From Sphingopyxis sp. OAS728 (lineage in GTDB: Bacteria > Pseudomonadota > Alphaproteobacteria > Sphingomonadales > Sphingomonadaceae): DNA of 64,000 nucleotides. The notes under the pieces were generated by a model. The model did no database searches, was not told where the DNA came from, and saw nothing but the letters and a program-made list of their open reading frames with translations. Position numbers and translations under genes: made by a program. Positions 1-8,847 of the stretch are shown here, piece after piece (the first letter of the stretch is position 1; each line of letters begins with the position of its first letter). The DNA is taken from positions 4,396,501 through 4,460,500 of the forward strand of contig NZ_JADBDT010000001.1 of the NCBI RefSeq assembly GCF_014873485.1, written 5' to 3'.

Positions 1-202
1 TGCGGGGCCAGTCGTCGCCGTCGCCTTCATCAGATGAGACACCCCATTTGACGTTGTGGGCGGCAATGCGAATGGGGGCGCGCACCTCGACATCTTGGTC
101 TGCGAAATGTTCTGCAAGCACCGCGATCATTGCGTCAGTAGAGCTTTTTCGGCCCTTTGCCGAGAGCGAGCAGTTAATGGCAGTCGCGGTGAGAGAGGGC
201 AT
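1..202 (-). CDS. NADPH-dependent FMN reductase / flavodoxin-family protein (partial, C-terminus outside window)
   Basis: Only the first 67 codons are present; the gene runs off the left edge. The reading frame starts at an ATG (200-202) five bases after a perfect AAGGAG. The product opens with MPSLTATAINCSLSAKG and later reads SSDEGDGDDWP. This is the N-terminal pattern of flavodoxin-fold oxidoreductases: a first beta strand, a serine-rich phosphate-binding loop for FMN, and a conserved acidic DEGDGDDWP stretch. Proteins of this family reduce flavins or quinones with NADPH in the cytoplasm. The family call rests on my recognition of this pattern; the catalytic half cannot be checked here. Confidence 0.72.
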   Translation of the reverse strand, partial: MPSLTATAINCSLSAKGRKSSTDAMIAVLAEHFADQDVEVRAPIRIAAHNVKWGVSSDEGDGDDWPR

Positions 203-927
203 GATATCTCCTTGCACCCCCCCGCGAAGATAATGAACGCCCGACGATCAGGTTCCGCTTCCTCGTTGAATATTGATTTCGGAAGCGACAATCTGCGTGC
301 GTCCTGTGACGCGCCACGACGAGTTCCTCGCGGCCGTCGTGTGCGGTGCACTTCTCAGGATTGGAGCTGAAACCAGTCCTATCACCATTAGCCGTTTTGA
401 GCTGCCCTAGGATAGAACTTGGCAGATTTAACCGAAAACTGGATCCGCCTCTATCCTAGAACGAGCGTAGCGCGGCAGGCGTATGACTTCTGTTTTATTT
501 GACGCGTTGGAAGACGAGCGCATTTTCTGCAACCAGCAACCCGTGCCATAATACGTTCTGACCGATAAGGAAGTCGAAATAGCGCGCAGCTGGTTCGGCC
601 CCAGTCTTGCGATCAACCTGACTGGATCGCGGTCGTCCAGCGTCCCGACGATAGGCGTCATGAGCCTGCTTATTATGCTGTTGAACTTCATGTCGGGGAC
701 ACCTGAACCGATATGCCGTGATGCATGTGATCAAGATGGCCGAGCCGTTCGATCTCGCCAACTATCATGTTCTTTCGGGCAACATTGGAAGCGACGATGC
801 CGAAGACGGTTGCATGCCCCTGTTCATCGCAGCCCAATTTTTTCAAAGGATCTTCGACGTCAGCTTGAGCGGATTGATGCTCTAAACCTGTCATTCCGCT
901 TTCGGCCAGAAACTGAAGTAGCCGAAG
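203..927. other. Region without a supported gene
   Basis: About 725 bases between the flavodoxin-like gene and the LysR gene. Several short open frames exist on both strands, but none has a ribosome binding site or a recognisable domain. Composition is less GC-rich than the flanks. Two stretches read somewhat like coding remnants on the plus strand (about 585-690, and 715-885 containing MAEPFDLANYHVLSGN), in different frames and broken by stops. The region could be a decayed gene. I could not name a family. Confidence 0.4.
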
Positions 928-1815
928 TTAGTCGATCAAGGCTGCCAGTTCCTCAGGCGTTCCTTCAACGAATATGTCCCTTAGGAATGAAAGGAACGCC
1001 GATACACGAGCGCTCAGCAGGCGTCGAGATGGGTATAGCGTCCAGAGCGCGATATCCGGTCCAGCCACGTCGCCCCATTTTATAAGCCGACCGCCGGCAA
1101 GATCGTGGTGGACCAACGAGAGTGGCAGTCGCCCGATGCCGACGCCCAGCCGGACGGCGTCGCGAACCATGATCATCGACGACAGCGACAGGACGGGATT
1201 GATCGCGAGGGCGGACTGCCCGTCTGGCATGGCCATGGTCCAGATCGTGTCAGGGTCGGCCGATCCCCGGATGACCGCCGGGACGGCGGCATCGCTCGAC
1301 CGGACGAGGTCCGGGTTTCCCACTACGACGAGCCGGTCGTGAAGGAACGCTCGCCCTACCAAGTTCTCGTCGGCCCGCGGATTGACCCGGATCACGAGAT
1401 CATAGCCCTCCTCGATCATATCGACGGCGCGATCGTCGGTCGTGATCTCAAGCCTTACCTCGGGATATTCGAACGCGAACCGGGCCGCGATCTTTCCCAT
1501 CGCGGTCTGGGATAACAGGAGCGGCGCGCTGATCCGCAATCGGCCGCGCGGCATGTCCCCGCCTGACGCGATCTCGGCGGTTACCTCATCGACTTCCCTG
1601 AGGAGGGCACCCGTCCGTGTGTGCAACGCTCGTCCTTCCTCGGTAAGTTTGAGATCGCGAGCCCCTCGTTCGAACAGCCGCAGCGAAAGGCTTGCCTCCA
1701 GCTCGGCCACCCGCCGTGACAAGGTGGCCTTCGGACGACCGGCGGCGCGGGCGGCGCGTCCGAAGCCACCGTGCTTTGCGACGAGATTAAAGTCGGCGAG
1801 GGCGAGAAGGTCCAT
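928..1815 (-). CDS. LysR family transcriptional regulator
   Basis: A 295-residue protein of normal LysR length. Residues 1-60 form the winged helix-turn-helix, with ALADFNLVAKHGGFGRAA and KATLSRRVAELE as the recognition region. The rest is the substrate-binding-like effector domain (GRLRISAPLLL onward). I chose the ATG at 1813-1815 because AGGTGG sits five bases upstream; an in-frame GTG at 1824 is the alternative. It is divergent from the NmrA-type reductase at 1921, the usual arrangement for a LysR regulator and its target. The subgroup resembles CrgA/DhmR-type regulators that control nearby oxidoreductases; the inducer is unknown. Confidence 0.93.
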   Translation of the reverse strand: MDLLALADFNLVAKHGGFGRAARAAGRPKATLSRRVAELEASLSLRLFERGARDLKLTEEGRALHTRTGALLREVDEVTAEIASGGDMPRGRLRISAPLLLSQTAMGKIAARFAFEYPEVRLEITTDDRAVDMIEEGYDLVIRVNPRADENLVGRAFLHDRLVVVGNPDLVRSSDAAVPAVIRGSADPDTIWTMAMPDGQSALAINPVLSLSSMIMVRDAVRLGVGIGRLPLSLVHHDLAGGRLIKWGDVAGPDIALWTLYPSRRLLSARVSAFLSFLRDIFVEGTPEELAALID

Positions 1816-1884
1816 ATGTTCCACCTGTGAGACGATCAGTTCAGATATAGCATCTATTGGCGCGTATATGGATCATTAAATTCC

Positions 1885-1906
1885 GATTTGTCGATCCCGA
1901 CAAATC
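1885..1906. promoter_or_regulatory. Perfect 9-bp inverted repeat, candidate LysR operator
   Basis: GATTTGTCG and CGACAAATC are exact reverse complements separated by four bases (ATCC). The repeat ends immediately before the AAGGAG of the NmrA-type gene and lies in the divergent LysR promoter region. It contains the T-N11-A spacing typical of LysR boxes. An operator is the simplest reading; a hairpin in the leader mRNA that hides the ribosome binding site is an alternative. Confidence 0.5.
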
Positions 1907-1920
1907 AAGGAGACTTTACC

Positions 1921-2805
1921 ATGACCATTCTAGTTACAGGCGCCACCGGCCGTGTTGGCCGCCATGTGGTCGCTCAGCTCGTCAAGCGCGGCGCAGACGT
2001 GCGCGTGCTCACCCGCGATGCCGCCAAAGCCAGCTTCCCGGCCGGCGTGGAGGTCGCCAAAGGCGACCTGCTCGACATCGACGCGCTCCGCGCTGCCTTT
2101 ACCGGCATCCGCACGCTGTTCCTGCTTAACGCCGTCACGGGCGACGAGTTCACCCAGGCGCTAATTGCGCTGAACATCGCCCGCGAATCCGGCGTCCACC
2201 GCGTCGTTTATCTGTCGGTGTTTGCGGCCGACCGGGCCGTAAACGTGCCGCACTTCGCAGTGAAGTTTGGTGCTGAGCGGATGATCGAACAGATGGGCTT
2301 CAATGCCACGATCTTACGTCCGTCCTATTTCATCGACAATGAGCAGATGATCAAAGACGTTATCCTGGACCACGGCGTCTACCCCATGCCCATCGGCGAC
2401 AAGGGTATCGCCATGGTCGACGCGCGTGACATCGCTGAGGTTGCCGCGATCGAACTGATCCGCCGCGACCAAGCGCAAGGCGACCTACCGGTTGAAACCA
2501 TCAACCTGGTCGGCCCCGACACGCTCACTGGTTCGGACGTGGCCACGATCTGGTCCGATGTCCTCGGCCGCCCGATTAGCTATGGCGGTGACGATCCCAG
2601 TGGATTCGAGCTGACCATGGCTACGTTCATGCCGAAGTGGACGGCCTTTGAGATGCGTCTGATGGCCGAACGCTATGTCAGCGATGGGATGATCCCCGAG
2701 CAAGGCGACGTCGAGCGTCTGATCGCCATCCTCGGACGTCCGCTGCACTCCTATCGCGATTTTGCAACTGGCCTAGCTTCGTCGGTCAGCCGAGCAAGCA
2801 TCTGA
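1921..2805 (+). CDS. NmrA-type NAD(P)-binding oxidoreductase (atypical SDR)
   Basis: A 294-residue protein starting MTILVTGATGRVGRHVV, an exact GxxGxxG dinucleotide-binding motif at residues 7-13, followed by a Rossmann fold. The segments YLSVFAADRAVN and FGAERMIEQMGFNATILRP fit the NmrA/TMR-like group of extended SDRs, which bind NAD(P)H and act as reductases or redox sensors. The start is set by AAGGAG eight bases upstream (1907-1912). It is transcribed away from the LysR gene and ends at a clear terminator. The substrate cannot be told from sequence. Confidence 0.9.
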   Translation: MTILVTGATGRVGRHVVAQLVKRGADVRVLTRDAAKASFPAGVEVAKGDLLDIDALRAAFTGIRTLFLLNAVTGDEFTQALIALNIARESGVHRVVYLSVFAADRAVNVPHFAVKFGAERMIEQMGFNATILRPSYFIDNEQMIKDVILDHGVYPMPIGDKGIAMVDARDIAEVAAIELIRRDQAQGDLPVETINLVGPDTLTGSDVATIWSDVLGRPISYGGDDPSGFELTMATFMPKWTAFEMRLMAERYVSDGMIPEQGDVERLIAILGRPLHSYRDFATGLASSVSRASI

Positions 2806-2829
2806 AAACGAAAACTACAAGCCTTGCAC

Positions 2830-2866
2830 GCGGAGCTCGCCGGACGATGGCGGCTCCGCCTTTTTT
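2830..2866 (+). terminator. Rho-independent terminator after the NmrA-type gene
   Basis: The stem GCGGAGC / GCTCCGC contains a second stem CGCC / GGCG inside it, closed by a short loop. It is followed by C and six T residues. It lies 25 bases after the stop codon of the NmrA-type gene. Confidence 0.8.
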
Positions 2867-3026
2867 GCGATCATCGGCCTTGGCTCCCAGTCTCGATTTC
2901 CCGCTTGCCGGTGGTCCGCTTTTGCCTGAGTTCATATCAAAGCCGACAGGCGGCCAAACCCGGCGGACGCGGAGCTTGGCTGGCGCGGCAGAACGCTGTA
3001 ATCAATCGTCGGCGGGCCGTGCCGAT

Positions 3027-4397
3027 TCAGCGCCTTGCGGCCATATTCTCGAACAACTCTAGGTAGTCGCGCTGGTGCTCAAGTCGCGCGGTAAACGCCA
3101 GAATGCGGTCTTGTACGGCTTCCGTAAAATGCCGCCCGGCCATACGTCTGAACTTTTGCTCGAAATCCTTATCGGACATGGGGTTTTCAAGTGAGCCAGG
3201 ACCGCTGACGACTTCGCTCGAGATCGTCTGGCCCGAAGCAAGCGTGACCGTCACCCGGTTGGGCAGGTGTTGCGGGAACATCGCGGTAAGGGCCGGATCT
3301 TCGGAGACCTTCGTGATGGACATCAGCGCCGCGGCCGTGGAATCAGCGATCTTTGCGTCCGAATAGGTCTCGATGGTGACCTCGCCATCAATCAGCGCCC
3401 GGGCCACGTTGAACGGCAAGCTGTGGTCGGCTGTTTCGCGGGTCTTGGGGTGAAATTTCTGCGCGTCGGCGAGGACGCGGCAGTTGAATTCCGTCGTCTC
3501 GATATGAATCGCGGAAATCGCGCTGAGGTCCGGAATCCGAGACCGCAATTCGAGCGCCGCCCAAACGGCCGTGTGCAATTCGCCGTTCGTCGGGAAGCTT
3601 TTCGTCAGCGAGCGCAGAATCGCATACTCGCCATTTTGAGGATTACCGAACGCATTCGCGTCCAGTGTGAACGGTCCCGACACCTGCGAAAAGAAGCCCA
3701 TGTTTCCTTCGAATATCGGCGATGGACCCGTCATTCCGTGCCGCGCGAGTTGAGCGGCAAAGATCGCGTTTCGCGCAGCATTCGCGGCCGAGCAGCCCTT
3801 CCAGTCCGACAGCTCGCCAGAGCGAACCTGCCGCATCGCGATATGGCCGTTAAGGGCGATATTAATCGCCTGCGTGGTCCGGGCAACATCGAGTTTCAGC
3901 AGGCGCGACGCCGCTGCAGCGACCGCTACGGTGACATAGTTGACCTGATCCCAGCCCCGCTGGTTGAGGTTCGCTGCATCCTGAAGACGCATCTGGATCT
4001 CATAGGCAACGACGATCGCCGCCATGAGGTCGCGTCCGGGTGCATTTTCCGCCTCCGCCAGAGCGAGGCAAGCAAAGATGTTGTCGCTAGGATGGCCGGG
4101 TTCGCGGCCCATATAACCGTCATTATAATCAAGGAACCGCACCATTGTTCCGTTCGCAAAAGCGGCGAGATCGGGGGTCGTGCGCAAGTCCGTTCCAATG
4201 ACGCTGGAGGAGGCCACCGGGACGCATCTCGCCAAAGCGATGGCCGCCTCCACGGGGGCAGCATCATAAGCGCCCAGAACGCAGGCGAGGCTATCGACAA
4301 AGCGGCGGCGAATGCATGCCAAGACGGGCTCGGGCAGGGCGGCCGCGTCGAGGCTGAGCGCGTAAGTCGCCAGTTTCGTGGCAAGAGGTTCACTCAT
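3027..4397 (-). CDS. MmgE/PrpD family protein
   Basis: A 456-residue protein, the usual length for MmgE/PrpD. Residues 1-260 are the helical domain (FVDSLACVLGAYDAAP, MVRFLDYNDGYMG, HPSDNIFACLALAEA); the rest is the smaller alpha/beta domain. Family members include 2-methylcitrate dehydratase (PrpD), cis-aconitate decarboxylase and iminodisuccinate epimerase, acting on di- and tricarboxylic acids in the cytoplasm. It is the last gene of a minus-strand operon with a tartrate/malate-type dehydrogenase, a glycerate kinase and a hydroxyacid dehydrogenase, so a dehydration or isomerisation step on a hydroxy acid is likely. No other methylcitrate-cycle gene is adjacent, so I do not call it prpD. 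Confidence 0.9.
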   Translation of the reverse strand: MSEPLATKLATYALSLDAAALPEPVLACIRRRFVDSLACVLGAYDAAPVEAAIALARCVPVASSSVIGTDLRTTPDLAAFANGTMVRFLDYNDGYMGREPGHPSDNIFACLALAEAENAPGRDLMAAIVVAYEIQMRLQDAANLNQRGWDQVNYVTVAVAAAASRLLKLDVARTTQAINIALNGHIAMRQVRSGELSDWKGCSAANAARNAIFAAQLARHGMTGPSPIFEGNMGFFSQVSGPFTLDANAFGNPQNGEYAILRSLTKSFPTNGELHTAVWAALELRSRIPDLSAISAIHIETTEFNCRVLADAQKFHPKTRETADHSLPFNVARALIDGEVTIETYSDAKIADSTAAALMSITKVSEDPALTAMFPQHLPNRVTVTLASGQTISSEVVSGPGSLENPMSDKDFEQKFRRMAGRHFTEAVQDRILAFTARLEHQRDYLELFENMAARR

Positions 4398-4527
4398 CGT
4401 CTTATCTCTCAGGACAGGCTGGCCAGGCGTTGATCATAAGGGAGGCGTCGGCAGATCATTGCGATCGCAGACGGCCCGAAAAGGCGCGGCGACCGCGCGA
4501 AGCGGTCATCGGCAACGTCCTCGACCC

Positions 4528-5604
4528 TCATGACAACGCATCGAGGATGGCGTCGGTGCACGCACCGGTGGTGGCTGCGCCGCCGAGGTCGCGCGTACGA
4601 TATTGCGGCTGAGCGAGTACCTCCTCGATCGCACGCAGCACCGCCGCGGCGGCTTCGCGCTCGCCGAGATGATCGAGCATCAGCGATGCCGACCAGATCT
4701 GACCGACCGGATTGGCGATCCCCTGGCCTGCGATGTCGGGCGCCGAGCCGTGGACCGGCTCGAACAGCGAGGGAAAGCGCCGTTCCGGATTGATGTTTCC
4801 CGCCGGCGCGATCCCGATCGTTCCGGTGCAGGCGGGGCCGAGGTCGGAGAGGATGTCGCCGAACAGATTGGATGCGACCACGACGTCGAACCAGTCGGGG
4901 TGCTGGACGAAATGCGCGGTCAGAATGTCGATATGATATTTGTCCCAGCGTACGCCGGGATACTGCTCCGCCATCGCTTCGACCCGTTCGTCCCAATAGG
5001 GCATCGTGATTGAAATGCCGTTTGACTTGGTCGCCGAAGTCAGATGCTTCTTGTCCCGCCGCTGCGCGAGGTCGAAGGCATATTTCAGGATACGGTCCGT
5101 GCCGACCCGCGTCATGACCGTTTCCTGCATGACGACTTCGCGGTCGGTGTCCGGGAAGATCTTGCCGCCGATCGAAGAATATTCGCCTTCGGTGTTTTCA
5201 CGAACGACGTAGAAGTCGATGTCACCCGGCTGGCGGCCGGCGAGCGGGCTGGGGACGCCGGGCATCAGTTTGACCGGTCGAAGGTTGACATATTGGTCGA
5301 ACTCGCGGCGGAACTGAATCAGCGAACCCCAGAGCGACACATGATCGGGCACCGTTTCGGGCCAGCCGACGGCGCCGAAGAAGATCGCATCATGCGCGCC
5401 GATCTGCTGCTTCCAGTCCTCCGGCATCATCGTGCCGTGCTGAAGATAATAATCGCATGAAGCGAAGTCGAAATGATCGAAAGCAAAGGCGCAGCCGAAT
5501 TTCCGTTCGACGGCCTCCAGGATTCGAAGCCCCTCGGGAACGACTTCCTTGCCGATCCCGTCGCCGGCAATCACGGCGATGCGATGAATAGCCTTGTTCG
5601 TCAC
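4528..5604 (-). CDS. Isocitrate/isopropylmalate dehydrogenase family, tartrate or D-malate dehydrogenase type
   Basis: A 358-residue beta-decarboxylating dehydrogenase. It begins HRIAVIAGDGIGKEVVPEG, carries YVNLRPVKLMPGVPSPL and VVRENTEGEYSSIGG (substrate arginine and the ENTEGEY loop), and has the metal-binding region NLFGDILSDLGPACTG followed by LFEPVHGSAPDIAGQG. These features match the TtuC/DmlA branch that oxidises tartrate, D-malate or 3-isopropylmalate with NAD. Translation starts at GTG with GAGAGG five bases upstream. It follows the glycerate kinase gene by 11 bases, so the two are co-transcribed. Leucine biosynthesis neighbours are absent, which favours a catabolic hydroxy-acid role. 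Confidence 0.88.
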   Translation of the reverse strand: MTNKAIHRIAVIAGDGIGKEVVPEGLRILEAVERKFGCAFAFDHFDFASCDYYLQHGTMMPEDWKQQIGAHDAIFFGAVGWPETVPDHVSLWGSLIQFRREFDQYVNLRPVKLMPGVPSPLAGRQPGDIDFYVVRENTEGEYSSIGGKIFPDTDREVVMQETVMTRVGTDRILKYAFDLAQRRDKKHLTSATKSNGISITMPYWDERVEAMAEQYPGVRWDKYHIDILTAHFVQHPDWFDVVVASNLFGDILSDLGPACTGTIGIAPAGNINPERRFPSLFEPVHGSAPDIAGQGIANPVGQIWSASLMLDHLGEREAAAAVLRAIEEVLAQPQYRTRDLGGAATTGACTDAILDALS

Positions 5605-5615
5605 GGGAACCTCTC

Positions 5616-6866
5616 TCAGATGGGATCGATCAGGATGGCGCGGAAATCATTGACGTTGGTCAGGGTAGGGCCGGTGACGAGCAAGGCATCGATCCCGGCG
5701 AAGAAGCCGTAGGCGTCATTGGCGGCGAGCGCTGAAGTCGCATCGACGCCGCATTTCGCGGCGGCTGTGAGCGTATCGGGGCCGATGATCGCCCCCGCAT
5801 TGTCCTCGCTGCCGTCGAGCCCGTCGGTGTCTGCGGCGAGCCCGCTTATCCCGGCCGCGCCCCCAAGATCGAGCGCGAGCGCGAGCAGATATTCAGCATT
5901 GCGCCCGCCGCGTCCGCCGCCGCGCACGGTGACACTGGTTTCTCCGCCCGACAGGAGGACGCAGGGCGCCGCAGCGATACCGTCCCCGGCGCGGATGGCT
6001 TTCGCGATTGCGGCGTGATTGCGGGCAACGTCGCGTGCTTCGCCCTCGATTGCGTCGCCGAGAATGACGGGATGATAGCCGTGGTTGCGCGCCTCGTCGG
6101 CCGCCGCCTCGAGAGCGCCGCGCGCGGTCGCGATCACGAAATGCTGCGCGGCGGGCAGTGATTTCGGCGTTTCGCTTTCCGGATTCTCGAGCCATTCGCG
6201 AACCGCCGGTGCGTCGATCCGGTAGCGATCGAGGATCGCGAGCGCGTCATCACGGCTGCTCGCGTCGGCGAACGTCGGTCCCGACGCGACCTGTGCGGGA
6301 TCGTCGCCCGGGATGTCCGAAATGATGTAGGTGACGACGCGTGCCGGTGCGGCAGCAAGCGCAAGGCGTCCGCCCTTCACCGCCGATATATGCTTGCGGA
6401 CGACATTGATCGCGCCGATCGGCGCACCCGAGCGGAGGAGCGCGCGGGTTACCGCCTGCTCGTCCTCCAGGGTTAGCGGCCCCGCCGGGGCTGCGAGGAG
6501 CGCCGATCCGCCTCCCGAGACGAGGCAGACGACAAGATCGTCGGGTCCCAGTGTCTCTGCCGCGGCGAGCATGCGCGCCGTCGCGGCGCGACCCGCATCG
6601 TCGGGCACGGGATGCGCGGCCTCGACGACCTCGATCCGCTCGCACGGGGCGCCGTGCCCGTATCGCGTTACCACCATGCCCGAGAGGGGCGCTTTCCATG
6701 CCTGCTCGAAGGCGCGTGCCATCGAGCCGGCGGCCTTTCCCGCACCGAGCACGAGCGTCCGGCCCGCGGGCGGGTCGGGCAGGCGGCGGCCATCGAATGT
6801 GCCCGCTGGCATGGCGCGCGCCACAGCGGTATCGAACAAGTGGATCAGCAGTTCGCGCGCGTTCAT
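5616..6866 (-). CDS. Glycerate 2-kinase, MOFRL family (TtuD-like)
   Basis: A 416-residue protein with the two domains of class II glycerate kinases. The N-terminal half has LVLGAGKAAGSMARAFE and DLVVCLVSGGGSALL (phosphate binding). The C-terminal MOFRL domain has LLSGGETSVTVRG and GGRNAEYLLALAL, and ends in VTGPTLTNVNDFRAILI. It phosphorylates D-glycerate to 2-phosphoglycerate. I chose the ATG at 6864-6866; an open extension to 7127 overlaps the preceding gene and has no family similarity. The start follows the hydroxyacid dehydrogenase stop by seven bases. Older annotations call such proteins hydroxypyruvate reductase TtuD. Confidence 0.92.
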   Translation of the reverse strand: MNARELLIHLFDTAVARAMPAGTFDGRRLPDPPAGRTLVLGAGKAAGSMARAFEQAWKAPLSGMVVTRYGHGAPCERIEVVEAAHPVPDDAGRAATARMLAAAETLGPDDLVVCLVSGGGSALLAAPAGPLTLEDEQAVTRALLRSGAPIGAINVVRKHISAVKGGRLALAAAPARVVTYIISDIPGDDPAQVASGPTFADASSRDDALAILDRYRIDAPAVREWLENPESETPKSLPAAQHFVIATARGALEAAADEARNHGYHPVILGDAIEGEARDVARNHAAIAKAIRAGDGIAAAPCVLLSGGETSVTVRGGGRGGRNAEYLLALALDLGGAAGISGLAADTDGLDGSEDNAGAIIGPDTLTAAAKCGVDATSALAANDAYGFFAGIDALLVTGPTLTNVNDFRAILIDPI

Positions 6867-6873
6867 TGCAGGA

Positions 6874-7881
6874 TCAGAGCCTGCGCCGGCCATCGGCGAC
6901 CACGCATCGCGGCGGCGGGTCTTTGCCCGTGAGGACCGAGACGACGCATTGTGCCGCGACCAGATTGGTCCGCTCGAGCCCCTCGCGGGTCGAGGCAGCG
7001 GCGTGCGGCGTGGCGATGACATTGGGAAGTTCGATGAGGCGCTGGCTGATCGCGCGATATTCGGGATCGGCTTCACTGACGAAAGTGTCGAGCCCCGCGC
7101 CGGCGATCCGGCCCGCCAGTAGCGCATCGAGTAGCGCCGCGTCGTCGACCAGCCCGCCGCGCGCGGCGTTGATCAGGACGGCGCCGGGCTTCATTCGCGC
7201 CAGCGCATCGGCATCGATCAGGAAACGCGTCTCGGGCGTAAGCGGCGCGTGGAGCGATACATAGTCGCTTTCGCGCAATAAGGTGTCGAGGTCCGTATAT
7301 TCGACGCCGGTGCGTCCGGCAAAATCGGGGTCGGGTGTCGGCGTCGTCACCAGGATGCGCGTCTCGAACCCGCCGAGGCGCTGAACAAGGCTGCGCCCGA
7401 TCCGGCCCAATCCGACGATGCCTACGGTCTTTCGAAACAGATCGGTCCCAGTCACGATCGACCAGTCCCCGCCGATCATGTTGGTCTGGGTCTCACGGAA
7501 GCGGTGCCCGACCGCGAGCATGAGCGCAATTGTGTGATCGGCGACCGAGGCGTCGTTGCCGCCGGCGGCGATGCACACCACTTTCCCGAGTTGCTTTGCC
7601 GCCGCCGTGTCGACGCGCTCGTAGCCGACGCCGCGGCGCGACACGATTTGCAGTTGTGGCAGTGCGGCCAGCAATTCGCGCGTCACGCGCGCGTGGCCGA
7701 CGATCCATCCGTCCGCGCCGTCCAGCATTGCGACAAGTTGGTCGTGCGACAGATCGCCGTCGGCCTGACCGGCCGGCAAATCGGCCTGCACGACCTCGCA
7801 GCCCGCGCCTTCGAGGAGCCTGATCGCGGCCTCGTCGAAGAAGCGTTGCGAGACGATGACGCGAGCCCGGTCAGGCTTCAT
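6874..7881 (-). CDS. D-2-hydroxyacid dehydrogenase (hydroxypyruvate/glyoxylate reductase type)
   Basis: A 335-residue NAD(P)-dependent D-isomer hydroxyacid dehydrogenase. The Rossmann motif GIVGLGRIGRSLVQRLG lies in the middle. Catalytic elements are the arginine in NAARGGLVDD, the acidic residue in AGAGLDTF, and the histidine in NVIATPHAAAST. A strong AGGAGGGG precedes the ATG. It is the first gene of the four-gene minus-strand operon and is divergent from the GntR regulator. With the downstream glycerate kinase it would turn hydroxypyruvate into D-glycerate and then 2-phosphoglycerate, a standard end to tartrate-like catabolism. Substrate specificity is inferred from context. Confidence 0.91.
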   Translation of the reverse strand: MKPDRARVIVSQRFFDEAAIRLLEGAGCEVVQADLPAGQADGDLSHDQLVAMLDGADGWIVGHARVTRELLAALPQLQIVSRRGVGYERVDTAAAKQLGKVVCIAAGGNDASVADHTIALMLAVGHRFRETQTNMIGGDWSIVTGTDLFRKTVGIVGLGRIGRSLVQRLGGFETRILVTTPTPDPDFAGRTGVEYTDLDTLLRESDYVSLHAPLTPETRFLIDADALARMKPGAVLINAARGGLVDDAALLDALLAGRIAGAGLDTFVSEADPEYRAISQRLIELPNVIATPHAAASTREGLERTNLVAAQCVVSVLTGKDPPPRCVVADGRRRL

Positions 7882-7980
7882 GATGATCCCCTCCTGTCGA
7901 GATTTATCGTCGTCTTGAACCGGTGGCCGATCAGCCTGTCTGGTGACGAACTCGAATTTTGCGAATCAATCATACCAAGG

Positions 7981-7992
7981 ATTGAATCCAAT
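7981..7992. promoter_or_regulatory. ATTGAATCCAAT site, candidate GntR operator (site 1)
   Basis: The near-palindrome ATTGNATCCAAT lies in the 160-base divergent region between the hydroxyacid dehydrogenase operon and the GntR gene. The same motif occurs twice more in front of the TonB receptor (8848 and 8870). Short palindromes of this kind are typical FCD/GntR targets, so I infer autoregulation and control of the divergent operon. Confidence 0.5.
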
Positions 7993-8041
7993 TTGCAACA
8001 TTTTGGTGGCGCTATGCGCCGGCCGGGGCTAATCAGCGCAT

Positions 8042-8794
8042 ATGCCCCAGCGCAAAGTCAAGCCATCCGCCGTTCCCGAAGAGCCGGAAACGCTGTTCAC
8101 CTCGACCGTGCTCACCCAGATCCGCGAGTTGATCGTCACCGGCGAACTGCCACCGGGCACGCATCTCGCGGCCGAGCCGATCGCAAGCCGGCTCGGCGTG
8201 TCGCGAACGCCGGTGCGCAACGCCTTTTCGGTCCTGTTGGCGGAAGGATTACTCGAGCATTCGGTCAATCGCGGCTTCTCGGTGCGCGAGATTCCGCTTC
8301 GCGATATATTGGGTGCTATCGACATGCGCGCGGTGATCGAAGCGCGAGGCTGCGGGATGTCGATCGAATATGGCTGGTCACCCGAGGAGCTTGCGACGCT
8401 CGACGAACGGATCGCGGCCGGCCGCGAGATCGTCGACCGTGGCGACTGGTCGGCCGAAATCGAGCGGCACTGGTATGAGATCAACCGCGACATCCATGCC
8501 TGGATTGTGCGGGTGGGGCGGAATCCCGCCATCCGCAGCGCCATGCGGATGACACTTATCTATCCGATTTTCGGCGATGTCTGCCGGTTGTGCCCGTCGG
8601 TGTCGCGCTATGTCCCGCTGCGCAATCGTCAAATTCCGCCGACCGTGCCGGAGCATGTCGCCGAGTCGCAGGACGAGCATGAGGCGATCGCCGATGCGAT
8701 TCGCGCGGACGATGCGGAGGCAGCCGAACGGTTGATGCACCAGCATGTCATCGCAGTGAAGCACCGCGTACTCCTCGCCGCTACGCGTCGCTAA
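8042..8794 (+). CDS. GntR family transcriptional regulator (FadR/FCD subfamily)
   Basis: A 250-residue protein. Residues 20-90 are the GntR winged helix (LTQIRELIVTGELPPGTHL, EPIASRLGVSRTPVRNAFSVL). The C-terminal all-helical FCD effector domain carries DMRAVIEARGC and the metal-ligand-type histidines in EHEAIADAIRADDAEAAE and MHQHV. FCD regulators usually sense organic acids and act as repressors. The gene sits between the divergent catabolic operon and the TonB receptor, and three copies of a common near-palindrome flank it, so it is probably the local regulator of the whole island. Confidence 0.93.
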   Translation: MPQRKVKPSAVPEEPETLFTSTVLTQIRELIVTGELPPGTHLAAEPIASRLGVSRTPVRNAFSVLLAEGLLEHSVNRGFSVREIPLRDILGAIDMRAVIEARGCGMSIEYGWSPEELATLDERIAAGREIVDRGDWSAEIERHWYEINRDIHAWIVRVGRNPAIRSAMRMTLIYPIFGDVCRLCPSVSRYVPLRNRQIPPTVPEHVAESQDEHEAIADAIRADDAEAAERLMHQHVIAVKHRVLLAATRR

Positions 8795-8847
8795 TTCCCT
8801 GCAGATTCCGTACGAATTCGGAACGTCCATCTGCGCGCTCTCGGTAT

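Noticed and set aside
3027..4397. Methylcitrate cycle (prpD) locus
   Set aside because: No prpB, prpC or acnD neighbours; the genes around it belong to hydroxy-acid and glycerate metabolism.
3267..4433. A 388-codon open frame on the plus strand
   Set aside because: Antisense to the MmgE/PrpD gene; no ribosome binding site or motif.
4528..5604. Leucine biosynthesis leuB
   Set aside because: No leuC/leuD neighbours, and the catabolic context with a glycerate kinase favours a tartrate/D-malate type enzyme.
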